NCBI GenBank assembly: GCA_021397845.1
Contig: CM038047.1
Span: forward strand, 44,423,210 to 44,487,209
Reading direction: 5' to 3'
From: Areca catechu
Taxonomy: Eukaryota > Streptophyta > Magnoliopsida > Arecales > Arecaceae
DNA length: 64,000 bases
In this document: in pieces, positions 23,263 through 31,912 of the stretch
How the letters are laid out: every line of letters starts with the position of its first letter
How positions within the stretch are numbered: the first letter of the stretch is position 1
Notes under the pieces: generated by a model
Databases searched by the model: none
What the model was told of the DNA's origin: nothing
The model's input: the letters and a program-made list of their open reading frames with translations, nothing else
Program-made: the position numbers and the translations under genes

Positions 23263-23359
23263 ATGTGCAGATCCCTGAAGTTGGCAACAAGGGGGGGATT
23301 GCATTCACGTTCGTGCAACCCCTCCCATTTTCTTCACGAAACCAGAACAAGGGAGGATC

Positions 23360-23465
23360 GGAGGTCACGGATGCTGAAGGGGTGGTCGACGGTCCAGAGC
23401 TTGACGGAGTCGTCCCATGAGGCGGTGAGGAAGGAATCACAGCAGATAGGGTTCCAGTAAGCATC
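23360..23465 (-). pseudogene. PEX7: Captured PEX7-like WD40 fragment
   Basis: A 35-residue stretch, NPICCDSFLTASWDDSVKLW followed by TVDHPFSIRDL, is the middle of a WD40 repeat. The combination matches PEX7, the receptor that brings PTS2 proteins to peroxisomes. Only this part of a repeat is present. It is fused on one side to sequence of unknown origin (23470-23640) and on the other to the OST48 piece. A different WD40 protein is possible, but the residues around SFLTASWDDSVKLW favour PEX7. Confidence 0.7.
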
Positions 23466-23639
23466 ATCGACATGGATGGGAGCAACGGTCGACGGTGGAA
23501 GGGAGGCTATCCGGTGGAGGCACCAATCGGATATGGACTGGGGCGGTTCCATTTGGTGAGACGACGGCGGAGATGGGCGGTCGGAGTCCCTGTCACAGGC
23601 GGAAGAGGGGCGACAGCGGGCGATAAGACTGGGGGATGG

Positions 23640-23845
23640 AGGTGGTGAGGCGTCGGTGAGGCGGCGGAGGTCCTCGTCGCCGTCGTGAAGCTCGCGGTAG
23701 TGGCCGTCGCCCCAGCCAAGGACGAGGTCGCCGAACTTGGAACGTGAGATCTGCCAGAAGATCGCGGAGGCCCAGGGCGATGCCGGGCGGTCGACGAGGT
23801 CCTGGAGCTTGTTCTAGAGGTCGGCGTCACCGTTTGAGTTGGCTG
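23640..23845 (-). pseudogene. Captured bHLH-MYC N-terminal domain fragment
   Basis: The minus strand reads NKLQDLVDRP (23817-23788) and then AIFWQISRSKFGDLVLGWGD and GHYRELHDGDEDL (about 23765-23665). This is the start of the bHLH-MYC_N domain of plant bHLH factors of the JAM/bHLH13 group, which act with JAZ proteins in jasmonate responses. A stop precedes NKLQ. The DNA-binding bHLH part is absent. It lies upstream of the PEX7 piece in the direction of element transcription. Confidence 0.78.
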
Positions 23846-23852
23846 GCCAGGA

Positions 23853-24104
23853 ATGGGGGCGGCAGAGCACATATCTGGTGCCGAGAGGAAGGACAGACGG
23901 CTGGTGATCAAGTTGAAGACTGTCGATCGGCCGGAGATGTTCGCCGCGACGCGCGAGGATGGGCAGCTCTTATTGCACTTGATCGAACCGGAGATGGAGG
24001 AGGAGGAGGAGGAAGAGGAAGGGAGGATGCGGAGGCGGCGCCGTCGGCGGAGCAGGAGGACGGTGAGAGGGGGAAGACGTGGGTGTGGAGGATGGGGGAA
24101 ATAG
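23853..24104 (+). pseudogene. Possible captured FAF-domain fragment
   Basis: A plus-strand frame reads RKDRRLVIKLKTVDRPEMF and then ATREDGQLLLHLIEPEMEEE, followed by an acidic run and an arginine-rich run. The pattern of two short strands, each with a charged D/E-G-R/Q-L-motif, then acidic residues, resembles the FAF (FANTASTIC FOUR) domain of plant meristem regulators. It lies on the strand opposite to the other captured pieces. Recognition is weak and chance open reading in GC-rich DNA cannot be excluded. Confidence 0.32.
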
Positions 24105-24517
24105 ACGGGGTCCGGCGGTGCCAGGTGTTGGTGAGCGATAACGAGGTTCTGTTGCCATGGTGGAATCACCAGTTCATGACAACAGTGGTGGCTGTGGGCA
24201 GTGGAATGGGTTGAGAGGTTTTCTGTAAGTTGGTGAGGGCATGGGAGGAGTCACCGGAGGAAAAGGGGGGTTTTTAGATCTGGGCGGTGAGGGTCTGCAG
24301 GGGATGTTGATCGGCCGAGGAGGAAGCTTTAGAAGAGAAGACGATGTTGATGGTCTGGGATTAATTGGGACTTCGGAGAGGGAAGAAGGAAATTCGAAGA
24401 ATAGTAGAAAGAACAGTGACGAGGTCGAAGAAACGAGAGAAAGATTCGAAAAAAAAAAAATGTTGGCGAAGAAAATCTGGGTTGATTCGAAAAAAATATA
24501 TCCTAATTTTTTTCTGA
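24105..24517 (-). other. 5' part of D interior, possible captured 5' UTR
   Basis: On the minus strand this is a pyrimidine-rich stretch (cttctt, ctctc and similar runs) without a domain. It resembles a plant 5' untranslated region and could belong to the captured bHLH transcript, but I cannot show that. Confidence 0.35.
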
Positions 24518-24529
24518 GCTCTGATACCA
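24518..24529 (-). other. Primer-binding site of element D (initiator tRNA-Met)
   Basis: gctctgatacca, followed by aaaat and then the start of an LTR copy, fixes the orientation of D. Confidence 0.88.
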
Positions 24530-24533
24530 AAAT

Positions 24534-24826
24534 TGATGGGGCACGGGATAGGGATAGGATCGTCGGTGAGCTAAGAAGTCGCCGAAGATTAGGGTATCCT
24601 ATTTTTTTTCTATTTTATGATTTATTTATGGTGGTGACGAAGGAAAAAATAGGGATGGAGGATAACGAGGATGGACTACCACGAACCCTGAAACCCACTC
24701 TCACAGAGAGACTTCAAACCTCTAGGGCATTATACCTACCACCCACCTCACTACATGCAGTCTAGGGTATCTCACCTACCACCCATCTCACTACACGCGG
24801 AGCCCAGGGTATTTCACCTGCCACCC
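24534..24826 (-). repeat. Partial duplicate of the D LTR
   Basis: The first 293 bp of the LTR (tgatggggc.. to ..cctgccaccc) are present, followed by aaaaat and then the complete 5' LTR at 24833. The joint falls at a caaaa-like sequence similar to that between primer site and LTR. Confidence 0.92.
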
Positions 24827-24832
24827 AAAAAT

Positions 24833-25584
24833 TGATGGGGCACGGGATAGGGATAGGATCATCGGTGAGCTAAGAAGTCGTTGAAGATTAGGGTATCCTA
24901 TTTTTTTTCTATTTTATGATTTATTTATGGTGGTGACGAAGGAAAAAATAGGGATGGAGGATAACGAGGATGGACTACCACGAACCCTGAAACCCACTCT
25001 CACAGAGAGACTTCAAACCTCTAGGGCATTATACCTACCACCCACCTCACTACATGCAGTCTAGGGTATCTCACCTACCACCCATCTCACTACACGCGGA
25101 GCCCAGGGTATTTCACCTGCCACCCAGGTCACTCCTGGAGCCATGAGGGGGATTTCAAAGAACGTGGAGGAAAACGAAGATGGGGGGATAACTAGGGCAT
25201 CACGCCCCTACGATGTCCCGAAGGACAAAGACAACATCAACACCCGCAGGTGAAGACATAATGGGCCATAGCCCTGAACAATAACAGCCAAACCAACTGA
25301 CAAACCAAATCCCAAAAATTTAATTTCTTCTATCCTTTTACAATAGGAATGAGGGGTTATTTATAAGCTCCATAACCCTCATTTGAATTTGAATACAGGA
25401 TAGGGATAACTCAAATTTAAATACAAGATAGGATAAGATAAGCCTATCCATATCTCAATCCTAACCAACAAAATTCTAATTTAAATTTCAAATAAAAGAT
25501 AAATTCTAAATTTATTCTTCAAATTTATTTGCTGCTCCGAAATTTATGCTGCTTTGAGATTCGTGCAGGTTGATGTCCCCATCA
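24833..25584 (-). repeat. 5' LTR of element D (752 bp)
   Basis: It is the same length as 22043-22794 and ends gatgtccccatca just before the duplication CTCCT. Confidence 0.92.
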
Positions 25585-26571
25585 CTCCTGCTGCTCGCGC
25601 TCGTCTGTGCATTTTCGGTGAGTGCCTCCTTCTCCTTCTCTAGCCCCCCCTCCTTCTTTCTCATTTCCTTTCCGATCTTCTTGTCCTTCCCTTTTCCATG
25701 GCGCGCCGTCGCCATGTCTCTTCCAACCCGGACGAGGCCGGTCCATCCCGGCCGAGGACCCCATCTTCTTCCTCCTCGGATGAGGAGGTAATTCCGGAGG
25801 AGGTCCGCCGGCGTTTGCAACCCGGGGGTGTCACCATTGGCATCCCCAGGGGGATCCGGTCCCCTCCGGTTGCACCTGCTGTGCCCCTCCGCTCTCTTCC
25901 TGCTTTGCCTTCTCTTCCTGCTCCGCCGTCTCTTCCCGCCGGTCCCTCCGGTCATGCTTCTACCATGACCGAAGGCGATCTTTCTCTGCTCCGGGATGCC
26001 TATGGCATCCCAGGGTCTATTCGTCTGTTTGTTCCACGGTCCGGGGAGCGCGTCACCATGAGTGGCCCCGGCCGCATTGCTTTCTACGAAGACTTCCTCC
26101 TTGGGGGTCTTCGGTTTCCTCTGCACCCTTTCTTTCTTTCCTTCCTCAGCCACTTCCGGCTCGTCCCGGCCTAGCTGGCTCCTAATGCCATCCGGGTCAT
26201 CTTCTCTTTCATTATTTTCTGCCACTTTCACAGGTTCGTTGCCCATTTCTCTCTCTTCAGGGCCCTGTTCACCCTGAAGAAGTGCTCCACCGATGACTGC
26301 TAGTGGTATATTTCGTCCCGGCCTAGGTGTCTTCGGTTCGACCTCCCTTCCTCGGTCAAGGGATGGAAGAGCCGATTTTTCTTCGCCTCGGTCGACGACG
26401 TCGACTGGGCCTGGAGTGAATTGGACCGGTCCCCGAACCAGAATTCCCGAGTCGAGTCGGCGGACCAGGAGTCCTATACCCAGCTCCTGAGTGACGTGGT
26501 CCCGGCGCTCGAGGTTCTGCTCTCTGAGCAGAATCTTTTTGAGGCCGGTATCAGTCCCATCCGTGAGACTG

Positions 26572-26658
26572 GTGAGATTCGGCCCCGCATTGACCTCTGC
26601 CCCCCCCCTCTCTCTTCATAACCGAGCCGGCTGACCTTTTGTCTCTTTCGTTTTGCAG
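26572..26658 (+). other. Intron 1 of the antisense gene in C
   Basis: An 87-bp intron with donor G/GTGAG and acceptor TTTTGCAG/G. Removing it joins ..SPIRET to GMKFSLEN in frame. The same joint precedes the MKFLMDELL exon of the homologous gene in A. Confidence 0.72.
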
Positions 26659-27170
26659 GGATGAAGTTTTCCTTAGAGAACCTCTTGGAGGGGGCGGCCC
26701 AGCGGGACGTCGTGGAGGTGGACGAGCCTGCAGCGAAGAGGGCTCACACGGAGACGAGCCGGGAGGTCGTGGCGGCGACCGTGCCCGGCCCGGTTGCCGT
26801 CATTTCCCCGCCCAGGCCACCTCAGGGTGGGGCCACTGATACTTCGGCCGCGCGATCTGGCGGCGCCGCCGAGGGAGCTCCAGCGTCTGCCGCTCCGCCC
26901 ATCGCCGGGCCCGTTATTGCCGCCAGCTCGACAGCGCCGCCTGTGGCGACCGCCGGCCCGTCGGTTGCAGCTTCGGCTGAGGGGGCAGCTGCCGCAGGGG
27001 CCGGCCCGAAGGGTCCGGCACCGGTGATCTCCCACCGGGACTCGGTCATCCTCGACAGGGGGCTGGCGGAGAAGATCATGGAGTACGCCTCCACCGCCCG
27101 GGACCGCCGAGCTCGGGGCGGCCGGGATTACGCGGACGCGCTGCTCGGCATCCTTCCGCAGCTCTTCACG

Positions 27171-27256
27171 GTAAGTCCGAGCCTCTTCCTCTTCCTTTTT
27201 CCTACCTCGAGATTTATCTGCCTTTGCTCTGACCTGTGTCGCTTTTGCCATTGCAG
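27171..27256 (+). other. Intron 2 of the antisense gene in C
   Basis: An 86-bp intron between codons: LPQLFT / gtaag..ttgcag / IGNDVLL. Phase 0, pyrimidine-rich before the acceptor. Confidence 0.75.
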
Positions 27257-27967
27257 ATCGGGAACGACGTCCTCCTACTGAGGAATTTCCTCGTAGGGAA
27301 CGCCAAGAGGGACTCCGATCGGGAGCTGAAGCTCAGCAAGCTCGCAGCCGACGTGAAGGATTTGATGGAGAAGGGGGCCGAGCTGCGAGCCGAGAAGCAA
27401 GCCCTCCAGTCCGACCTGGCGCGTTCCAAGGAGCGGAACAAGGAGTTGGAGGCCTCCTTGTCGGAGGAGCGGACCTCCAACCAGCACCGAACTGAGGAGG
27501 AGGCGGCGGAGAAGGCCCGCCTGCAGGCCCACTCCCACTGGCTGGAGCGCCAGCTGGAGGAGGCCCGGCGAGACGTGGCCGCGGCGAAGGACCGGAGCGC
27601 CTACGTCAATGGGCTCCTGGAGGTGGCCAAGCGGGAAGTGCAAGAGGCCGTCCCCAAATTCCGGGCCTCCGACGAGTATACGTCGGAGGTCCAGGAGGCC
27701 GCCGTGGACTCCTTCCTGAAGGGGTTCCGTATGTGCCGGGAGAAGGTGGGGGCCTTCTTCCCCCAGCTGGACCTGAGCAGAGTCGTAGTCGGTGGCAGGA
27801 GGCCAGGGGGCGAGAGCAGGGCTCCTGGCACGGCCGAAGCGACACCTGCGGCACCGTCGACCAGTGATGCCGCGGCTCCGGAGCAGCCCCAGGAGCCGGT
27901 CGCTGTAGAAGTCGAGGACACAGCACCCGCGCCTCCAGTAGATGGCTCCGACCCCACACCCCAGTGA

Positions 27968-28289
27968 TCCCGGTGCTGTCTTCTCTGATTCACTTCTGTT
28001 GTTTTTGTTTTTTTTGGGAAGTCCCGGCCTGTCGGGGCTCCCAGCTTGTAGCGACTACTCTTGTTAATGAAAGTCTCTTTATCGAAACTTTGATCGTTGT
28101 CTCGTGCTGTTCCGTCTTACCTTTCTCTTTTTTTTCTTTCTGAGATGTTGGTTTGGAACGCTTGAAATAACTGCAGGCCTGGTCCTCCCATTGCTCAAAT
28201 CGAAGGATGGGGCCCGTTGAGTCGCGTCGCAGCAGGGCAAGCCTTAAGCGGGCCCGACTTTGGGTCGCCTTCATGCTTGCGCAAACAAC
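27968..28289. other. 3' flank of the antisense gene in C
   Basis: This is probably the 3' untranslated region of the antisense transcript: T-rich stretches, aatgaaag at 28066 and no domain. Confidence 0.5.
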
Positions 28290-28965
28290 ACGGTTTCTGC
28301 ACCGTCTTCCAGGCCGAAGCCCGGGATCTCTGGACTGAGCTTGGTGCCACAGGCTTTCTCAAGCCTTGCGCGGCTCACTGAGCTGTGCCCCGGGCTTGCG
28401 TGGGCGAACTGGGTTCGGCACCACCTTCCAGGCCGAAGCCCGGGATCTTCTGGACTGAGCTCGATGCCGCAGGCTTTCTCAAGCCTTGCGCGGCTTGCTG
28501 AGCTGTGCTCCGGGCTTGCGTGGGCGAACTGGGTTCGGTGCCACCTTCCAGGCCGAAGCCCGGGATCTTCCGGACTGAGCTCGATGCCGCAGGCTTTCTC
28601 AAGCCTTGCGTGGCTTGCTGAGCTGTGCTCCGGGCTTGCATGGGCGAACTGGGTTCGGCACCACCTTCCAGGCCGAAGCCCAGGATCTTCCGGACTGAGC
28701 TCGATGCCGCAGGCTTTCTCAAGCCTTGCGCGGCTTGCTGAGCTGTGCTCCGGGCTTGCGTGGGTGAACTGGGTTCGGCGCCACCTTCCAAACCGAAGCC
28801 CAGGATCTTCCGGACTGAGCTCGATGCCGCAGGCTTTCTCAAACCTTGCGCAGCTTGCTGAGCTGTGCTCCGGGCTTGCGTGGGCGAACTGGGTTCGGCG
28901 CCACCTTCCAGGCCGAAGCCCAGGATTTTCCGGACTGAGCTTGATGCCGTAGGCCTTCTCGTCGA
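28290..28965. repeat. 120-bp tandem repeat, 5.6 copies, in element C
   Basis: The motif ggccgaagcccgggatc recurs at 28311, 28431, 28551, 28671, 28791 and 28911, exactly 120 bp apart. Because 120 is a multiple of three, frames stay open on both strands, but nothing suggests a protein. It lies between the 3' ends of two convergent genes. Confidence 0.95.
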
Positions 28966-29023
28966 AGTTAGAAGGGAATGCTTGAAACGGGGGAACTTTG
29001 TTACAGGAACTGGGAGCCTTACA

Positions 29024-31912
29024 TCACTGATAGTACATCCTCAGGTTCGAGGGGTTCCACGTCCGGGGGAACCTGGCACCTCCCAATTCTTCCAAGTAAT
29101 ACGCTCCATGAGGGAGGGCTTCTGCCACCCGATATGGGCCTTCCCAGTTGGGTGATAGCTTGCCGCATTCCCGTGGCTGGGAGGCTTCTGCGCGTCGGAG
29201 GACCAAGTCCCCGGGATGAAAAACCTTCGGCCGCACCCGGGAGTTGTAATATCTGGCTACACGTTGCCGGCACGCCGCCATTCGGACTCGGGCCTTGTCC
29301 CTCGTTTCCTCGAGAAGGTCTAGGTTGAGCATCATCCTGGCTGGGTTTTCTGTCTCGTCGTATTGCTCCACATGCAGTGTGGGTAGGCTGAGCTCGATCG
29401 GGATAACTGCCTCGGCTCCGAAGACGAGGTTGAATGGGGTTTCGTCGGTAGCCATCCTTGGGGTGGTGTGGTATGCCCAAAGGACGCTGGGAAGCTCGTT
29501 GGCCCACCTGCCCTTGGCTTGGTCCAGCCGAGTGCGGAGGCCCTCAAGAATGGTCCTGTTCGTGACTTCGGCTTCCCCGTTGGTCTGAGGGTGCGCCACC
29601 GAGGTGAAGCGATGCTTGATGCCGAGGTCGCTGCAGAATTCTTCGAACTCCCGACAGTCGAACTGGCGTCCGTTGTCGGTGACCACGGTGTGGGGGAGGC
29701 CGAAGCGGCAGACGATGGACTTCCAAAAGAACTTGGCGACGTTTGCTTCGGTGATCCTCGCCAAGGGCTCGGCCTCGACCCACTTCGTGAAGTAGTCGAT
29801 AGCCACTATCAAGAATTTCCGCTGGCCGGACGCCGGCGGGAATGGGCCCAGGAGGTCCATCCCCCACTGGGCGAACGGCCAGGGGGCTGAGAGCTGAGAG
29901 ATTGGGTTGGAGGGTTGTCGCTGCACCGTGGCGTGACGCTGGCACCGGTCGCACTTCTTCACGAAGTCGGCGGCGTCTTCCTTCATTGTCTCCCAGAAGT
30001 AGCCCTGACGGAGGGCCTTGTACGCCAATGCCCTGCCCCCAACGTGGTTCCCGCAGATGCCTTCGTGAATCTCCTGGAGCACAAGCTTGGCTTCTGTGGA
30101 TCCGATGCACTTGAGGAGGGGATAAGAGTAGGATCTTCGATACAGCTGCCCGTCCATCAGGACGAACCGCACGGCCTTCTTCCTGATGAGGCGAGCCGCC
30201 TCTCGGTCCTCCGGTAGGGTGCCGCTGGTGATGTACGCAGCGTACTTGTCCATCCAGCTGGGCTCCTGGCTGACCTGATGGACCTCCACCGATGCTTCGA
30301 GGCTTGGGACCTCAAGTCGCTCCACATGAGCGCGTCCCAGCATCGTGTCCGGCAGGGTCGCCAGTCGAGAGAGGGCATCCACGCGGGCGTTCTCCCCACG
30401 GGGGATATGGAAGATGTTGAAGCGTCGGAACTTGGACGCGCCCGCCTTGACGAGCTCCAAGTACTTCGCCATTTGGGGGTCGTGTGCGACGTACTCCCCA
30501 GATACCTGCCCCGCCACGAGCTGGGAGTCAGTGAAAGCTCTGAGGTTGGTCACGCCCAGCTCGCGGGAGACTCTCAGTCCGGCAAGAAGTGCCTCGTACT
30601 CCGCCTGGTTATTTGTCACGGGAAATTGGAAACGGAGCACGCACTCAGCGACAACCCCATCACCGTTGGCATGGATGAGCCCAGCTCCGCTCCCACCGGA
30701 GTTTGAGGCTCCGTCTACATGGAGGATCCAGGCATCCTCTCCGGGCCCATCGGTGCCAACCTCCATCGGCCGGGCCGGGAGGCCCTCTTCAGGCTCCTTG
30801 CCCAAGCCTGCACATTCGACCAAGAAATCGGCCAGCACCTGCGCCTTCATGGCCGACCTAGGCCTGTATGAAATGTCGAACTCGCTGAGTTTCAGTACCC
30901 ACTTGGCCAATCGTCCCGAGGTATCGGGTCGGCTGAGCACCGCTTTCAGCGGCTGATCCGTCAAGACGGCGATGGGGTGCACTTGGAAATAGGGCCTGAG
31001 ACGCTGGGCAGACACTATTAGCGCAAAAACAAGTTTCTCGGGCCGGGAATACCTGAGCTCCGCGTCTCGGAGAAGTTTGCTGGTATAGTACACCGGCCGC
31101 TGGAGCCCGTGGTCGTCGGTTCGGACCAAGACAGAGCTGATAGCCTCCAGGGTAATCGCCAGGTAGAGGGTAAGCTCCTCTCCCTGCTCGGGCCTGGACA
31201 ACAAAGGTGGCGATGCAAGCATCTTCTTCAACTCCTCGAAGGCCTGCTGGCACTCCTCGGTCCAAGCAAAGCCATTCATCTTCCTCAGCACCTTGAAGAA
31301 GGGATGGCAGCGGTCCACCGACCTGGAAATAAAATGGCTAAGGGCCGCAACTCGGCCGGTCAGTTGCTGCACTTGCTTCTTGGAGGCGGGCTGCTCCATG
31401 TCCAGGATAGCCTGGACCTTCTCCGGGTTGGCCTCAATTCCTCTTTGGGTCACCATAAACCCTAGGAACTTCCCGGCGGAGACGTCGAAGGCGCACTTCG
31501 CCGGGTTCAGCTTCATCTGATGGCGCCGGAGGTTGCCGAATGTCTCCGTCAAGTCGGCCACGTGGTCCGAATCGAGTTTGCTCATTACCAGCATGTCGTC
31601 CATGTACACCTGCATGTTGCGGCCTATCTGGTCTTTGAAGACTTTATTGACCAGACTTTGGTACGTCGCCCCCGCGTTCTTGAGGCCGAAGGGCATCATC
31701 CTGTAGCAAAAAGTCCCACGGTCAGTTATGAAGGCAGTGTGCTCTTCGTCCTCCGGGTTCATCCGGATCTGGTTGTATCCGGAGAAGGCATCCATGAATG
31801 ACAGGAGGCGATGCCCCGAGGTGGTGCGACCAGCTGGTCGATCTTCGGAAGAGGGAAGCTGTCCTTTGGGAAAGCTCGGTTGAGGTCGGTGTAGTCCACA
31901 CAGATCCTCCAC
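29024..31912 (-). pseudogene. Pol of element C: RT, two RNase H domains, integrase
   Basis: This 962-residue frame contains reverse transcriptase (YMDD at residues 103-106), the original RNase H (about 245-360), a second archaeal-type RNase H (D400, E438, D462, D512 in LHVDGASN, NQAEYEALL, FTDSQL, RVDALSRL), and integrase with the zinc finger H616, H623, C654, C657 and the catalytic triad D686, D746, E782 (35 residues apart). The original RNase H lacks its first catalytic Asp (LYLAITLEA), as often in Tat elements. A single-base deletion near 31822 separates this frame from gag-protease: the first 30 residues here are out of frame. Otherwise the whole enzyme set is uninterrupted, so the element was recently functional. 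Confidence 0.92.

Larger units (their letters stand above)
22043..25584 (-). mobile_element. Element D: small LTR element carrying host gene fragments
   Basis: The target duplication CTCCT is at 22038-22042 and 25585-25589. LTRs of 752 bp lie at 22043-22794 (3') and 24833-25584 (5'); by eye they differ at roughly a dozen positions. A partial third LTR copy lies at 24534-24826. The primer site (24518-24529) gives minus-strand orientation. No gag or pol is present. The 1.7-kb interior instead holds pieces that resemble a MYC-type bHLH N-terminus, PEX7 and OST48, plus a possible FAF domain on the opposite strand. It is non-autonomous and was presumably mobilised by an unseen relative using tRNA-Met priming. 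Confidence 0.92.
25698..27967 (+). pseudogene. Antisense gene (aORF) of element C, three exons
   Basis: Exons are 25698-26571, 26659-27170 and 27257-27967. Introns are 26572-26658 (gtgagattc..ttttgcag) and 27171-27256 (gtaagtccg..attgcag); both keep the frame. Exon 1 carries the conserved block ITAEDL-like MTEGDLSLLRDAYGIP, LFVPRSGERV and GGLRFPLHPFFLSFL, typical of the plant "putative gypsy type transposon" domain (PF04195). Exon 2 starts GMKFSLENLLEGAAQ and is Ala/Pro-rich. Exon 3 is a long coiled coil (LAADVKDLMEKGAELRAEKQ onwards). Two TAG codons (26172-26174 and 26301-26303) break exon 1. It runs opposite to gag-pol. Such extra genes are known in Tat elements; their function is unknown. 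Confidence 0.8.

Noticed and set aside
23507..24169. A 220-residue Ser/Pro-rich minus-strand frame in D
   Set aside because: It is out of frame with the recognisable bHLH and PEX7 pieces that it overlaps, so it is not the captured protein.
25512..26246. A 244-residue minus-strand frame
   Set aside because: It is the shadow of the plus-strand antisense-gene exon 1 and crosses the D LTR boundary.
28260..28952. A 230-residue open frame and a 155-residue frame on the other strand
   Set aside because: Exact 120-bp repeats (multiple of three) keep frames open on both strands; no protein family is recognisable.
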